A DNA stretch of 8,194 nt from Paramuribaculum sp. (GTDB lineage Bacteria > Bacteroidota > Bacteroidia > Bacteroidales > Muribaculaceae), in contig JAIDKJ010000089.1 of the NCBI GenBank assembly GCA_029051835.1, positions 1 through 8,194 on the forward strand, in the 5' to 3' direction. Numbering within the stretch: the stretch's first letter is position 1; each line of letters starts with the position of its first letter. This document shows, one piece after another, positions 1 through 7,779 of this stretch. Both the position numbers and the translations under genes were made by a program. The notes below the pieces were generated by a model. That model was not told the DNA's origin, ran no database searches, and saw nothing but the letters and a program-made list of their open reading frames with translations.

Positions 1-2
1 AT

Positions 3-2888
3 GAGTTCACGCGCCTCACGCGCGACGGCCTGTCGATCATACAGCTCGAATTTGACTACGGCGTCAACACCGATCTTGCCTTTATCGAGGTCAACGAGAA
101 GATCGACGCCGCTATGAACACCCTGCCGCGCGAAACCCGTCGGCCGAAAGCCATCAAGGCATCGGCCACCGATATTCCGGTGCTGTATCTCAACATGACC
201 CTGCGAAGCGACCGGCCATACGGCTCCACCGACGAAACCCGCTTCCTGCAGATGTGCGAGCTGGCCGACAACGTCGTGCGCCGACGCATTGAGCAGCTGC
301 CGGAAATAGCCATGGCCGACGTCACCGGCATACCGGGACAGTATCTGCGCATAGTGCCCGACGAAACGAAGATGAAACTGGCCGGAGTGACTGTGGAGGA
401 CATAGAGAACGCACTGACAACCAACAACATCGAACCGGGCACAATGACCGTGCGCGACGGCTACTATGAATACAACGTGCATATTTCCAACCAGCTACGC
501 ACCGTCAGCGACGTAGAGGAGATCTATGTGAGCAAAAACGGACGCATGCAGCAGCTGCGCGATCTGTGCAAGGTGGAAGTCACAGCCGACAGTGAGAACG
601 GCTACTCCTATTTCGGCGGCAAACGCGCCGTGACCTTAGCCATCATCAAGCAGAGCGAGGAAAACATGGACGACATGAAGGAATCGCTGTCGCAGACAGC
701 CGACTACTTCTCCAAGCTGTATCCCGACATAGAATTCTCGCAGAGCCGCAACCAGACCGAGCTGCTCGACTATACCATATCCAATCTCGTGCAGAACCTC
801 ATACTGGGATTCATACTGGTGTTTATGGTTACGGCCTTCTTCATGGGCGACATGCGCGCCTCCATCATCATCGGCGCGAGCATAGTGGTGGCGATCATCA
901 TCACGTTCCTGCTGTTTTATCTCTTCCACGTATCGCTCAACATCATATCGCTTTCGGGTCTTATCCTTGCCGTGGGCATGATGATAGACAACTCCGTGAT
1001 CGTGACCGAAAACATCACCCAGTACAGACAGAAGGGACTGACACTCATGCGAGCCTGCGACAAAGGCACTTCGGAGATGATCACCCCGATGCTCAGCTCG
1101 TCGCTGACCACCGTGGCCGTATTCGTGCCGCTGGTGTTCATGAGCGGCATAGCCGGAGCGATATTCACCGACCAGGCTTTCTCCATCACCGCCGGACTTG
1201 CCGTCAGCTATATCGTCGGCATCATGCTCCTGCCCGTGATATACATGCTCGTATACCGCCGCAAAGCCTCGCGCAAAAACGGACACAGCGGCGTGACCAC
1301 CCGCGCCACCCATGAGGGTAAGACAGCCACCAGGGTCAATGCATGGCTCGACCGCGTGTACACCCGCGTCATCGACTGGTGCTTCGCTCACGTGGCCATC
1401 TGCGTGACCGCCATCTGCCTCATAATACCGATGTGTGTGGCCATGTTCCTCGTGCTTCCGGTAGAGCGTATGCCCAAAATAGACCAGAACGAGCTTATAG
1501 CCCGCATAGAATGGAACGAGAACATCAATATAGATGAAAACGCAGCCCGCGTCAACAGTCTGCTCGACAAAATAGGTCTTGACAACGATGTAGACATGCA
1601 CTCGGCCTATATCGGAGTGCAGGACTATCTGCTCGACGCCGGCAGCAAACTGACTCCGTCGGAGAGCGAGGTGTATCTGCGCACTCTGCGTCCGTCGCTC
1701 GTAGCTCTGCTACAGACCCGCATCGACTCCACCATCAGATCGGAATATCCGAAAGCTATGGTGACCTTCAGCCCTCCCGAAAACATATTCGAAAAAATAT
1801 TCTCCTCTGACGAGCCTACGGTGCAGGCCCGCATATTCCCCGCCGACCGCGCGCGCGCCACCGAAACCGAGAGCCTTCTCTCGCTCGACGACGACATATC
1901 GTCGGCCACAGGCATTCCATCGTCGGGAATCGCGCTCCACAACCGCATAAGCCTTGTGATAGACCGCGAGAAGCTCCAGCTCTACAATGTGGATTATTCG
2001 ACAGTAGAGCGTGAGCTACGCACCGCCCTTAAAGGCAACACTGTCACCACACTTCGCTCTTATCAGCAATATCTGCCGATCGGCATCACCGCACCCGAAC
2101 GGAGCGTAGACGAGATTCTGGCCACAACCATAGTGAAGTCGCTCCCCGACAAAGGGGGAATGACCTCGGAGATACCGCTGTCGTATCTCGTGAAATCGCA
2201 CCGCGACCGCGAGCTGAAAGAGATCAACGCCGGCAAGAACGGCGAATTTGTGCCGCTCAACTACTACGACATCCCGGATCCGGAGAGAACCATGTCGCGC
2301 ATACAGTCGACGGTCGACCGGTCGGACATGTGGGACGTGGAGTTTACAGGCAGTTTCTTCTCCAACGCCAAGATGATGCGCGAGATGATGGTGATACTCG
2401 GCATTTCCATACTGCTGATGTATTTCATACTCTGCGCCCAGTTCGAGAGCTTCGTGCAGCCGCTGATAGTGCTGCTTGAGATACCTCTTGACGTGGCTTT
2501 CGCCCTGCTGACCCTATGGATATTCGGCCACACGCTCAACCTTATGAGCGCCATAGGCATCATCGTCACCTGCGGTATCGTGGTCAATGACTCAATATTG
2601 AAACTCGATGCCATAAACGAACTGCGCAAGAGCGGCACCCCGCTTCTTGAGGCCATCCACACGGCCGGACTCCGGCGTCTGCGTCCGATCATCATGACCT
2701 CGCTGACAACGATATTCGCCATGGTGCCTACGCTTTTCACCAGCGATATGGGCTCGGAACTGCAGCAGCCTCTTGCCATAGCCATGATAGGATCCATGGT
2801 TGTCGGCACTCTGATAAGCATCTTCCTGATACCTCTCGTCTACTGGCTCATATACCGTAACAAAGACAAAAAGACCATCACCGCATAA
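3..2888 (+). CDS. RND efflux permease, first of two (5' end outside the window)
   Basis: Inner-membrane proton-driven permease of the RND superfamily (AcrB-like fold), the motor of a tripartite pump. The frame is open from base 3, and the residues before the ATG at 114 already match the first porter subdomain, so that ATG is internal. About 75-80 residues including TM1 are missing, judged against AcrB; 961 residues are present, suggesting a full length near 1040. In-window residues about 262-337 form TM2-TM4, with the motif GMMIDNSVIVTEN: Asp329 matches the proton-relay Asp407 of AcrB, while the Asp408 position is Asn. TM10 carries GIVVNDSILKLD (Asn862 where AcrB has Lys940; a Lys lies five residues later at 867). 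The conserved RLRPIIMTSLTT follows before TM11, and TM12 ends in a short basic tail. This D-N plus N pattern also occurs in non-AcrB RND lineages. The tolC-type gene starts 24 bases downstream. Drug, lipid or other organic export is more likely than metal export, but the substrate is unknown. Confidence 0.95.
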   Translation, partial: EFTRLTRDGLSIIQLEFDYGVNTDLAFIEVNEKIDAAMNTLPRETRRPKAIKASATDIPVLYLNMTLRSDRPYGSTDETRFLQMCELADNVVRRRIEQLPEIAMADVTGIPGQYLRIVPDETKMKLAGVTVEDIENALTTNNIEPGTMTVRDGYYEYNVHISNQLRTVSDVEEIYVSKNGRMQQLRDLCKVEVTADSENGYSYFGGKRAVTLAIIKQSEENMDDMKESLSQTADYFSKLYPDIEFSQSRNQTELLDYTISNLVQNLILGFILVFMVTAFFMGDMRASIIIGASIVVAIIITFLLFYLFHVSLNIISLSGLILAVGMMIDNSVIVTENITQYRQKGLTLMRACDKGTSEMITPMLSSSLTTVAVFVPLVFMSGIAGAIFTDQAFSITAGLAVSYIVGIMLLPVIYMLVYRRKASRKNGHSGVTTRATHEGKTATRVNAWLDRVYTRVIDWCFAHVAICVTAICLIIPMCVAMFLVLPVERMPKIDQNELIARIEWNENINIDENAARVNSLLDKIGLDNDVDMHSAYIGVQDYLLDAGSKLTPSESEVYLRTLRPSLVALLQTRIDSTIRSEYPKAMVTFSPPENIFEKIFSSDEPTVQARIFPADRARATETESLLSLDDDISSATGIPSSGIALHNRISLVIDREKLQLYNVDYSTVERELRTALKGNTVTTLRSYQQYLPIGITAPERSVDEILATTIVKSLPDKGGMTSEIPLSYLVKSHRDRELKEINAGKNGEFVPLNYYDIPDPERTMSRIQSTVDRSDMWDVEFTGSFFSNAKMMREMMVILGISILLMYFILCAQFESFVQPLIVLLEIPLDVAFALLTLWIFGHTLNLMSAIGIIVTCGIVVNDSILKLDAINELRKSGTPLLEAIHTAGLRRLRPIIMTSLTTIFAMVPTLFTSDMGSELQQPLAIAMIGSMVVGTLISIFLIPLVYWLIYRNKDKKTITA

Positions 2889-2912
2889 GCATCCACACGA
2901 CAGTAACAGATC

Positions 2913-4394
2913 ATGAACCGCCTACACCTGCTCATACTGACACTGCTGACCGCATCAGGCATCAGCGCACAGCGCCATATCACGCTCGACCTCCAGAGCA
3001 CCATCGAGATAGCCTCCGACAGCTCGCTGCAGGCATTCCGCAACCAGAACCTCTATATGTCGGGCTACTGGGAATATGTGTCGTTCAAGGCCGGCCGTCT
3101 GCCGAGTCTGTCGCTCGACCTGACCCCTGCAAGCTACAACCAGTCGGTGACACGCGAATTTGACAACACCGATCAGGTCTACCGCTACTACTCGCTGAAA
3201 TCATACTCCGCATCGGGCGGACTCAACATAGTGCAGAATTTCGACCCTCTCGGCGGCACGTTCTATATCGAAAGCTCGCTGGCCTACATGCGCAACTTCG
3301 GCCACACCCGCTACACGCAGTACTCAGCCGTACCGGTGCGCATAGGTTATCGTCAGAACCTACTCGGATTCAACCAGTTCAGATGGGAACGCCGTATCGA
3401 ACCGGTGAAATACGAGAAGGTCAAGAAAGAATTTCTCTACAATATGGAAGAGGTGTCGGAAAACGCCGTCACCTACTTCTTCAATCTTGCCCTCGCCCAG
3501 GCCGAATACCGCCTGGCCAAGGACAACCTCGCCTCGGCCGACACCATCTACACCATAGGCGAACGCCGCTTCAAGATAGCTTCGATCTCGCAGGCCGACC
3601 TGCTGACACTGAAGCTCGACAAAGTAAATGCCGAGAATACTCTCGCCAATACGCGCATAGCTCTGAAACGCGCCATGTTCTCGCTGGCATCTTTCCTTGG
3701 CATGGACAAAAACACCGAGATCACCGTGCAGCTTCCGTCGGTGCCATCGGCTAAAACGATCGATCCCGACCTGGCGCTGATGCATGCCAAAGCCAACAAC
3801 CCCAACCTGCTCTCACACCGTCAGAGCATACTTGAGGCACAGCGCGATGTCAGCCGCACCCGCATGGAGCAGCGCTTCAACGCCAACATCAATGCAAGTG
3901 TGGGCTTCAACCAGTTTGCCGACAACTTCTCAGGCGCCTACCACCACCCTATGCGTCAGGACATCGTATCGCTCTCTATCAGCATACCGCTGGTAGACTG
4001 GGGCGTCAGAAAAGGGCGGCTCAACATGGCCAAGAACAATCTCAACATACTTGAAATCACGGCCAAGCAGGACGAACTTTCGATGGAGGAGGATGTGATC
4101 ATGACCGTGAGCGACTTCAACATACAGCGTCAGCTCGTAAGCTCGGCGATAGAGGCGCTCGATCTCGCCGAAACCTCGTATGCGCAGACCCGGCAGCGCT
4201 TCATCATAGGCAAAGCCGACCTCAATACCCTCACCCTGTCGCAGAACCGTCAGCAGGACGCCAACAAAAACTACATAACCTCGCTGCAGAACTACTGGCT
4301 GAGCTACTACAAGCTGCGCAAGCTGACCCTCTTTGACTTCGACAGCGGCATGGAGCTGTCCAACAAGTTCGACATACAGCACCACATCCACTGA
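2913..4394 (+). CDS. TolC-family outer-membrane efflux channel
   Basis: Outer-membrane factor that forms the trimeric exit duct (beta-barrel plus periplasmic alpha-tunnel) of a tripartite pump. The 493-residue length is normal for the family. The N-terminus is a classic signal peptide: basic start, hydrophobic LLILTLLTASG, probable cleavage after ISA before Gln20. There is no lipobox cysteine, so it is not a lipoprotein like OprM. Two TolC/OEP pseudo-repeats are visible: GERRFKIASISQADLL at about 216-231 and RQRFIIGKADLNTL at about 427-440, each the helix-turn motif RF-x-G-x-DL. Long amphipathic helices flank both. Beta-strand-like stretches appear at about 75-165 and 325-360. The ATG at 2913 is chosen because it gives a complete signal peptide. 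No clear Shine-Dalgarno precedes it. It sits between two RND permeases with short gaps (24 and 43 bases), so it is probably cotranscribed and shared by both. Confidence 0.95.
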   Translation: MNRLHLLILTLLTASGISAQRHITLDLQSTIEIASDSSLQAFRNQNLYMSGYWEYVSFKAGRLPSLSLDLTPASYNQSVTREFDNTDQVYRYYSLKSYSASGGLNIVQNFDPLGGTFYIESSLAYMRNFGHTRYTQYSAVPVRIGYRQNLLGFNQFRWERRIEPVKYEKVKKEFLYNMEEVSENAVTYFFNLALAQAEYRLAKDNLASADTIYTIGERRFKIASISQADLLTLKLDKVNAENTLANTRIALKRAMFSLASFLGMDKNTEITVQLPSVPSAKTIDPDLALMHAKANNPNLLSHRQSILEAQRDVSRTRMEQRFNANINASVGFNQFADNFSGAYHHPMRQDIVSLSISIPLVDWGVRKGRLNMAKNNLNILEITAKQDELSMEEDVIMTVSDFNIQRQLVSSAIEALDLAETSYAQTRQRFIIGKADLNTLTLSQNRQQDANKNYITSLQNYWLSYYKLRKLTLFDFDSGMELSNKFDIQHHIH

Positions 4395-4437
4395 TCCAGC
4401 CCATCCCCTAACCACAACCCCTGCACGCCGCTGACGC

Positions 4438-7400
4438 ATGAAACAACGTCTTTCATCATTCACCGCCATCGTCACGTTCATAGCCCTCGCCATCGTGGGA
4501 GTGGCTCTGGTGCCGCTGCTGCCTGTCAAACTCTCCCCCTCGCGCTCCCTGCCGAGCCTGACGGTGAGTTTCAACATGCCAGGCAACTCGGCCCGTGTGA
4601 TAGAAAGCGGAGTGACGAGCAAGCTCGAATCCATGCTTGCACGAGTGCAGGGAGTCAAGGAGATAAAATCTAATTCGTCGAACGGACGCGGCGAAATCAC
4701 TATCGGACTCGACCGCCACGCCGACATCGAGGCCGCCCGCTTCGAAGTGTCGACAATCATCCGTCAGGCCTGGTCGCAGCTTCCCGAAGAGGTCAGCTAC
4801 CCGCAGATCCATACCCGACAGGCCGACAACCGCGCCTCGCGTCCGTTTATCAGCTACACGCTCAACGCCCCCGCCTCACCCTACGAGATACAGAATTACG
4901 CTGAGGAAAACATCAAGCCTCTGCTCGGCCAGCTTCGCGGAGTCTACAAGGTAGAGCTGTCGGGCGCACGTCCGATGGAGTGGAACGTGAAGTATGACAG
5001 TGACCAGCTGCATTCGCTCGGTCTTACGCCGAATGATCTTGTCAAGGCGATAACGCAGAACTCACACTCACAGTTTCTCGGCATAGCCCGGTCGGGCGAC
5101 CAGTGGCTGCGTGTCAGCACAGTAAGCTCGCTTGATGCCGACAATACTTTTGATCCGTCGCAGATATTCGTCAGCACAGCCAAAGGAGAGAGCATACCGC
5201 TGTCGCGGCTCGTCACCGCCGAGAGGCGCGAGGCCGAAGCCCAGAGCTATTACCGCATCAACGGACTCAACTCGATCTATCTCAATATCACAGCCGACGA
5301 CGATGCCAATCAGCTCAAACTCGCCGGGCAGGTAAAAAACATGATGAACAGCCTGAAAGCTAAGATGCCCAAAGGCTATCAGGTAGTCATGGGCTACGAC
5401 GCCACCGAGCGCATCACCGATGAGCTGGCGAAAAGCGACTTCCGCTCAGGACTGACATTCCTGATACTGCTTGCCTTCGTAGGCATTATCACTCTCAACC
5501 TGCGCTATATGCTGATCATCACCATATCGCTGATGATCAATCTGGCCGTGGCCGTGATATTCTATTATCTCACAAGCATCGAGATACAGCTCTATTCGCT
5601 CGCCGGCATCACCATATCGCTCAATCTCATCATTGACAACATCATAGTGATGACCGACCATATCACCCACAAACGCAATCTCAAGGCGTTCACATCGGTG
5701 ATGGCGGCCACTCTCACTACGGTTGGAGCGCTTGGCATAGTGTTTTTCCTCGACGAGAGCATAAGGCTCAATCTTCAGGATTTCGTGGCGGTGGTGATCA
5801 TCAATCTTGCCGTATCGCTGTTTGTGGCGCTGTTTCTCGTTCCGGCCCTCATAGAGCGCATAGGCCTGAAGCTACGCCACCGCAAGAACCGCAGCGGCAA
5901 GCGTTGGACTGTGAGATTCTCACGCGCCTACACCTCTACCATCCTATTCTGCCAGAGGCATCGCCGGGCTATGATAATACTGCTTGTACTCGCCTTCGGA
6001 CTGCCGGTGTTCATGCTTCCCGAGTCAGTAGGGACCGACCGCTGGAATCCGAAACCCGACGAACAGCTCAACCGCTGGGAACGGCTCTACAATTCCACTC
6101 TCGGAAGCAAGACCTACAAGGAAAAGATCAAGCCCATAACCGATGTGGCTCTCGGAGGATCCCTGCGCATGTTCGTGCAGGATGTGTATTCCGGCAGCTA
6201 TTTCAATCGTGGCGAATCGGAGCCGTCGCTTCAGATCTATGCCACCCTGCCCAACGGCGCCACGCTCGAACAGATGAACGAGCTTATCACCCGCATGGAA
6301 AGCTATCTGACCGGATTCAGCGAGATACGCCAGTTTCAGACCTCCATCAGTTCTCCCTACCGCGCCTCGATCCACATAGTGTTTACAAAGGCCGCCCAGA
6401 ATACCTACTTCCCCTATCAGCTCAAGAGCGACATAATACGCAAGGCGCAGGCTCTCGGCGGCGGATCATGGAGCGTCTACGGCCTGGAGGATCAGGGATT
6501 CAACAACGACACGCGCGAGAGCGCCGGCAGCTATCGGGTGAAAATGCTCGGCTATAACTACGATGAACTTGAACAGTGGGCCGACTCACTGAAGGCCCTG
6601 CTGCTAAGCCACCGACGCATCAAGGAGGTGACCATAGCCTCGGAATTCTCCTACTGGAAGGACGATTACAGCGAGTTTGCCATAGAGGTCGACAAAGAGC
6701 GCCTTGCCAAGGAAGGCCTCACCATATCGCAGCTCTACAACGCCCTCAACCCGATATTCGGCCGCAAGATCAATTCGGGATATGTCAACGGCGAGCGCAG
6801 TCAGGAGCAGATCTACCTCAATTCGCGCCAGGCCACAGCCTACGATGTGTGGGCGCTGATGAACATGCCCATACCTATCGGCGACCGCACCCTCAAGCTG
6901 GCCGACTTCGCCACCGTCAGCCATCGCGACGCCCCTAAATCGATCGCCAAAGAGAATCAGCAATACCGCCTATGCCTGCAATACGAATATATCGGATCGG
7001 GCACACAGGGAAAGAAAATTCTCGAGAACGATCTCGAACGGCTGTCGCGCAAGCTCCCGATAGGCTATTCAGCCAAGACCGAGGGGTGGGACTATTACTG
7101 GAACCGCAACCAGGAGGCATCCTACTGGCTGCTCCTGCTCGTGATAGCGATAATATTCTTCACCACCTCCATACTCTTCAACTCGCTCGTACAGCCTCTG
7201 GCCATAATATTCACGATACCGATCTCGTTCATAGGCGTGTTCGTGACATTCTACCTCACCAAGATCAACTTCGACCAGGGCGGATTCGCCTCATTCATAC
7301 TGCTATGCGGCATCACGGTCAATGCCTCGATCTACATACTCAACGAATACAACACCCTGCGCGAGCGATACCCGCGCCGCGCCCCGCTACGCCTCTATCT

Positions 7401-7650
7401 TACGGCATGGAACACCAAAATACTGCCCATATTCCTCACCGTGGTGTCGACCATACTCGGATTCATACCCTTCATGATCGGCGACGGCAAGGAATCCTTC
7501 TGGTTTCCGCTCGCCACCGGCACCATCGGCGGACTCATCATGTCGATAGCCGGGATATTCTTCTACCTGCCCATTTTCTGCCTCAAACGGCCTGCCCGCA
7601 CACGAACGAAGCGCCGCCGCAAGCTCTTTTTCAGAAAGAAGCACGCCTGA
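4438..7650 (+). CDS. RND efflux permease, second and divergent
   Basis: Full-length (1070 residues) inner-membrane RND permease. The ATG at 4438 gives TM1 at about residues 8-28 followed by the start of porter subdomain PN1, as in AcrB. TM2-TM6 lie at about 340-470, the second periplasmic half follows TM7 (about 510-528), and TM8-TM12 cover about 895-1048. TM4 has NLIIDNIIVMTDHI, with Asp400 matching AcrB Asp407 and Asn401 replacing Asp408. TM10 has CGITVNASIYILNEYN, with Asn962 at the Lys940 position. Two features are unusual. The cytoplasmic loop between TM4 and TM5 is 13 residues shorter than in the upstream permease, while the matching TM10-TM11 loop is full length. The C-terminus is strongly basic (RTRTKRRRKLFFRKKHA). 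The protein is clearly a different subfamily from the upstream permease, not a recent duplicate. It either forms its own homotrimer using the same channel or a mixed trimer. The substrate is unknown. Confidence 0.95.
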   Translation: MKQRLSSFTAIVTFIALAIVGVALVPLLPVKLSPSRSLPSLTVSFNMPGNSARVIESGVTSKLESMLARVQGVKEIKSNSSNGRGEITIGLDRHADIEAARFEVSTIIRQAWSQLPEEVSYPQIHTRQADNRASRPFISYTLNAPASPYEIQNYAEENIKPLLGQLRGVYKVELSGARPMEWNVKYDSDQLHSLGLTPNDLVKAITQNSHSQFLGIARSGDQWLRVSTVSSLDADNTFDPSQIFVSTAKGESIPLSRLVTAERREAEAQSYYRINGLNSIYLNITADDDANQLKLAGQVKNMMNSLKAKMPKGYQVVMGYDATERITDELAKSDFRSGLTFLILLAFVGIITLNLRYMLIITISLMINLAVAVIFYYLTSIEIQLYSLAGITISLNLIIDNIIVMTDHITHKRNLKAFTSVMAATLTTVGALGIVFFLDESIRLNLQDFVAVVIINLAVSLFVALFLVPALIERIGLKLRHRKNRSGKRWTVRFSRAYTSTILFCQRHRRAMIILLVLAFGLPVFMLPESVGTDRWNPKPDEQLNRWERLYNSTLGSKTYKEKIKPITDVALGGSLRMFVQDVYSGSYFNRGESEPSLQIYATLPNGATLEQMNELITRMESYLTGFSEIRQFQTSISSPYRASIHIVFTKAAQNTYFPYQLKSDIIRKAQALGGGSWSVYGLEDQGFNNDTRESAGSYRVKMLGYNYDELEQWADSLKALLLSHRRIKEVTIASEFSYWKDDYSEFAIEVDKERLAKEGLTISQLYNALNPIFGRKINSGYVNGERSQEQIYLNSRQATAYDVWALMNMPIPIGDRTLKLADFATVSHRDAPKSIAKENQQYRLCLQYEYIGSGTQGKKILENDLERLSRKLPIGYSAKTEGWDYYWNRNQEASYWLLLLVIAIIFFTTSILFNSLVQPLAIIFTIPISFIGVFVTFYLTKINFDQGGFASFILLCGITVNASIYILNEYNTLRERYPRRAPLRLYLTAWNTKILPIFLTVVSTILGFIPFMIGDGKESFWFPLATGTIGGLIMSIAGIFFYLPIFCLKRPARTRTKRRRKLFFRKKHA

Positions 7651-7674
7651 CGAAGATTGTCAAGCCGGCGGATA

Positions 7675-7705
7675 TTGGAAGTGTGGAAAAAAAACGGTAA
7701 TTTTG
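7675..7705 (+). promoter_or_regulatory. Putative Bacteroidota housekeeping promoter for the TPR gene
   Basis: TAATTTTG at 7698-7705 is an exact match to the Bacteroidota sigma-ABfr -7 consensus TAnnTTTG. Twenty bases upstream, ATTG at 7674-7677 (TTG at 7675-7677) resembles the -33 TTTG box, three of four matching. An A8 run at 7687-7694 lies in the spacer. Transcription would start near 7710-7715, about 60 bases before the GTG of the TPR gene. This would make that gene a separate transcription unit from the efflux genes. The call rests on motif match and position only. Confidence 0.45.
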
Positions 7706-7713
7706 CGATACGG

Positions 7714-7739
7714 CAGCCGACAACGACGGTTGTCGGCTG
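7714..7739 (+). terminator. Perfect 11-bp hairpin: possible operon terminator or 5' leader stem
   Basis: CAGCCGACAAC (7714-7724) and GTTGTCGGCTG (7729-7739) are exact reverse complements around a GACG loop. The stem begins 63 bases after the stop of the second permease, so it could end or stabilise the efflux transcript. However, no T run follows it (ACTGCGCATACTG), which argues against a classical intrinsic terminator. It also lies just after the predicted start of the TPR transcript, so it may instead be a 5' leader structure. The structure itself is certain; the role is not. Confidence 0.45.
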
Positions 7740-7755
7740 ACTGCGCATACTGAAC

Positions 7756-7779
7756 ATGAACGATACTACGCTACAGTGA
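7756..7779 (+). other. Possible seven-codon leader frame overlapping the TPR gene start
   Basis: An ATG at 7756 opens a frame encoding MNDTTLQ that stops at TGA 7777-7779. That stop overlaps the GTG start codon at 7776-7778 in a GTGA arrangement typical of translational coupling. It sits between the hairpin and the gene. A frame this short can easily arise by chance, and no ribosome binding site supports it. It is listed because its position would decide how the GTG start is used. Confidence 0.2.

Noticed and set aside
114..116. ATG at 114 as the true start of the first permease
   Set aside because: The frame is open back to base 3 and the upstream residues match the first porter subdomain of RND permeases; starting here would remove TM1 and part of the porter domain.
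636..1601. Long open frame of 321 codons on the minus strand
   Set aside because: It lies wholly inside the first permease gene, which has clear RND motifs in its own frame. The translation is rich in His, Gly, Asp and Tyr with no recognisable domain, as expected for the mirror of biased GC-rich codons.
3930..4760. Minus-strand open frame of 276 codons across the junction of the channel and second permease genes
   Set aside because: It mirrors two well-supported genes, has no recognisable domain and has no promoter-like signal of its own.
6972..7700. Open frame of 242 codons on the plus strand overlapping the end of the second permease
   Set aside because: The second permease is continuous through TM8-TM12 in its own frame to 7650. 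The alternative translation is a His/Arg/Pro-rich shadow without membrane helices or motifs.
7687..7739. Minus-strand intrinsic terminator made of the hairpin plus the T8 run (A8 on the plus strand)
   Set aside because: The T8 run lies 19 bases beyond the stem rather than next to it, and no minus-strand gene ends here.
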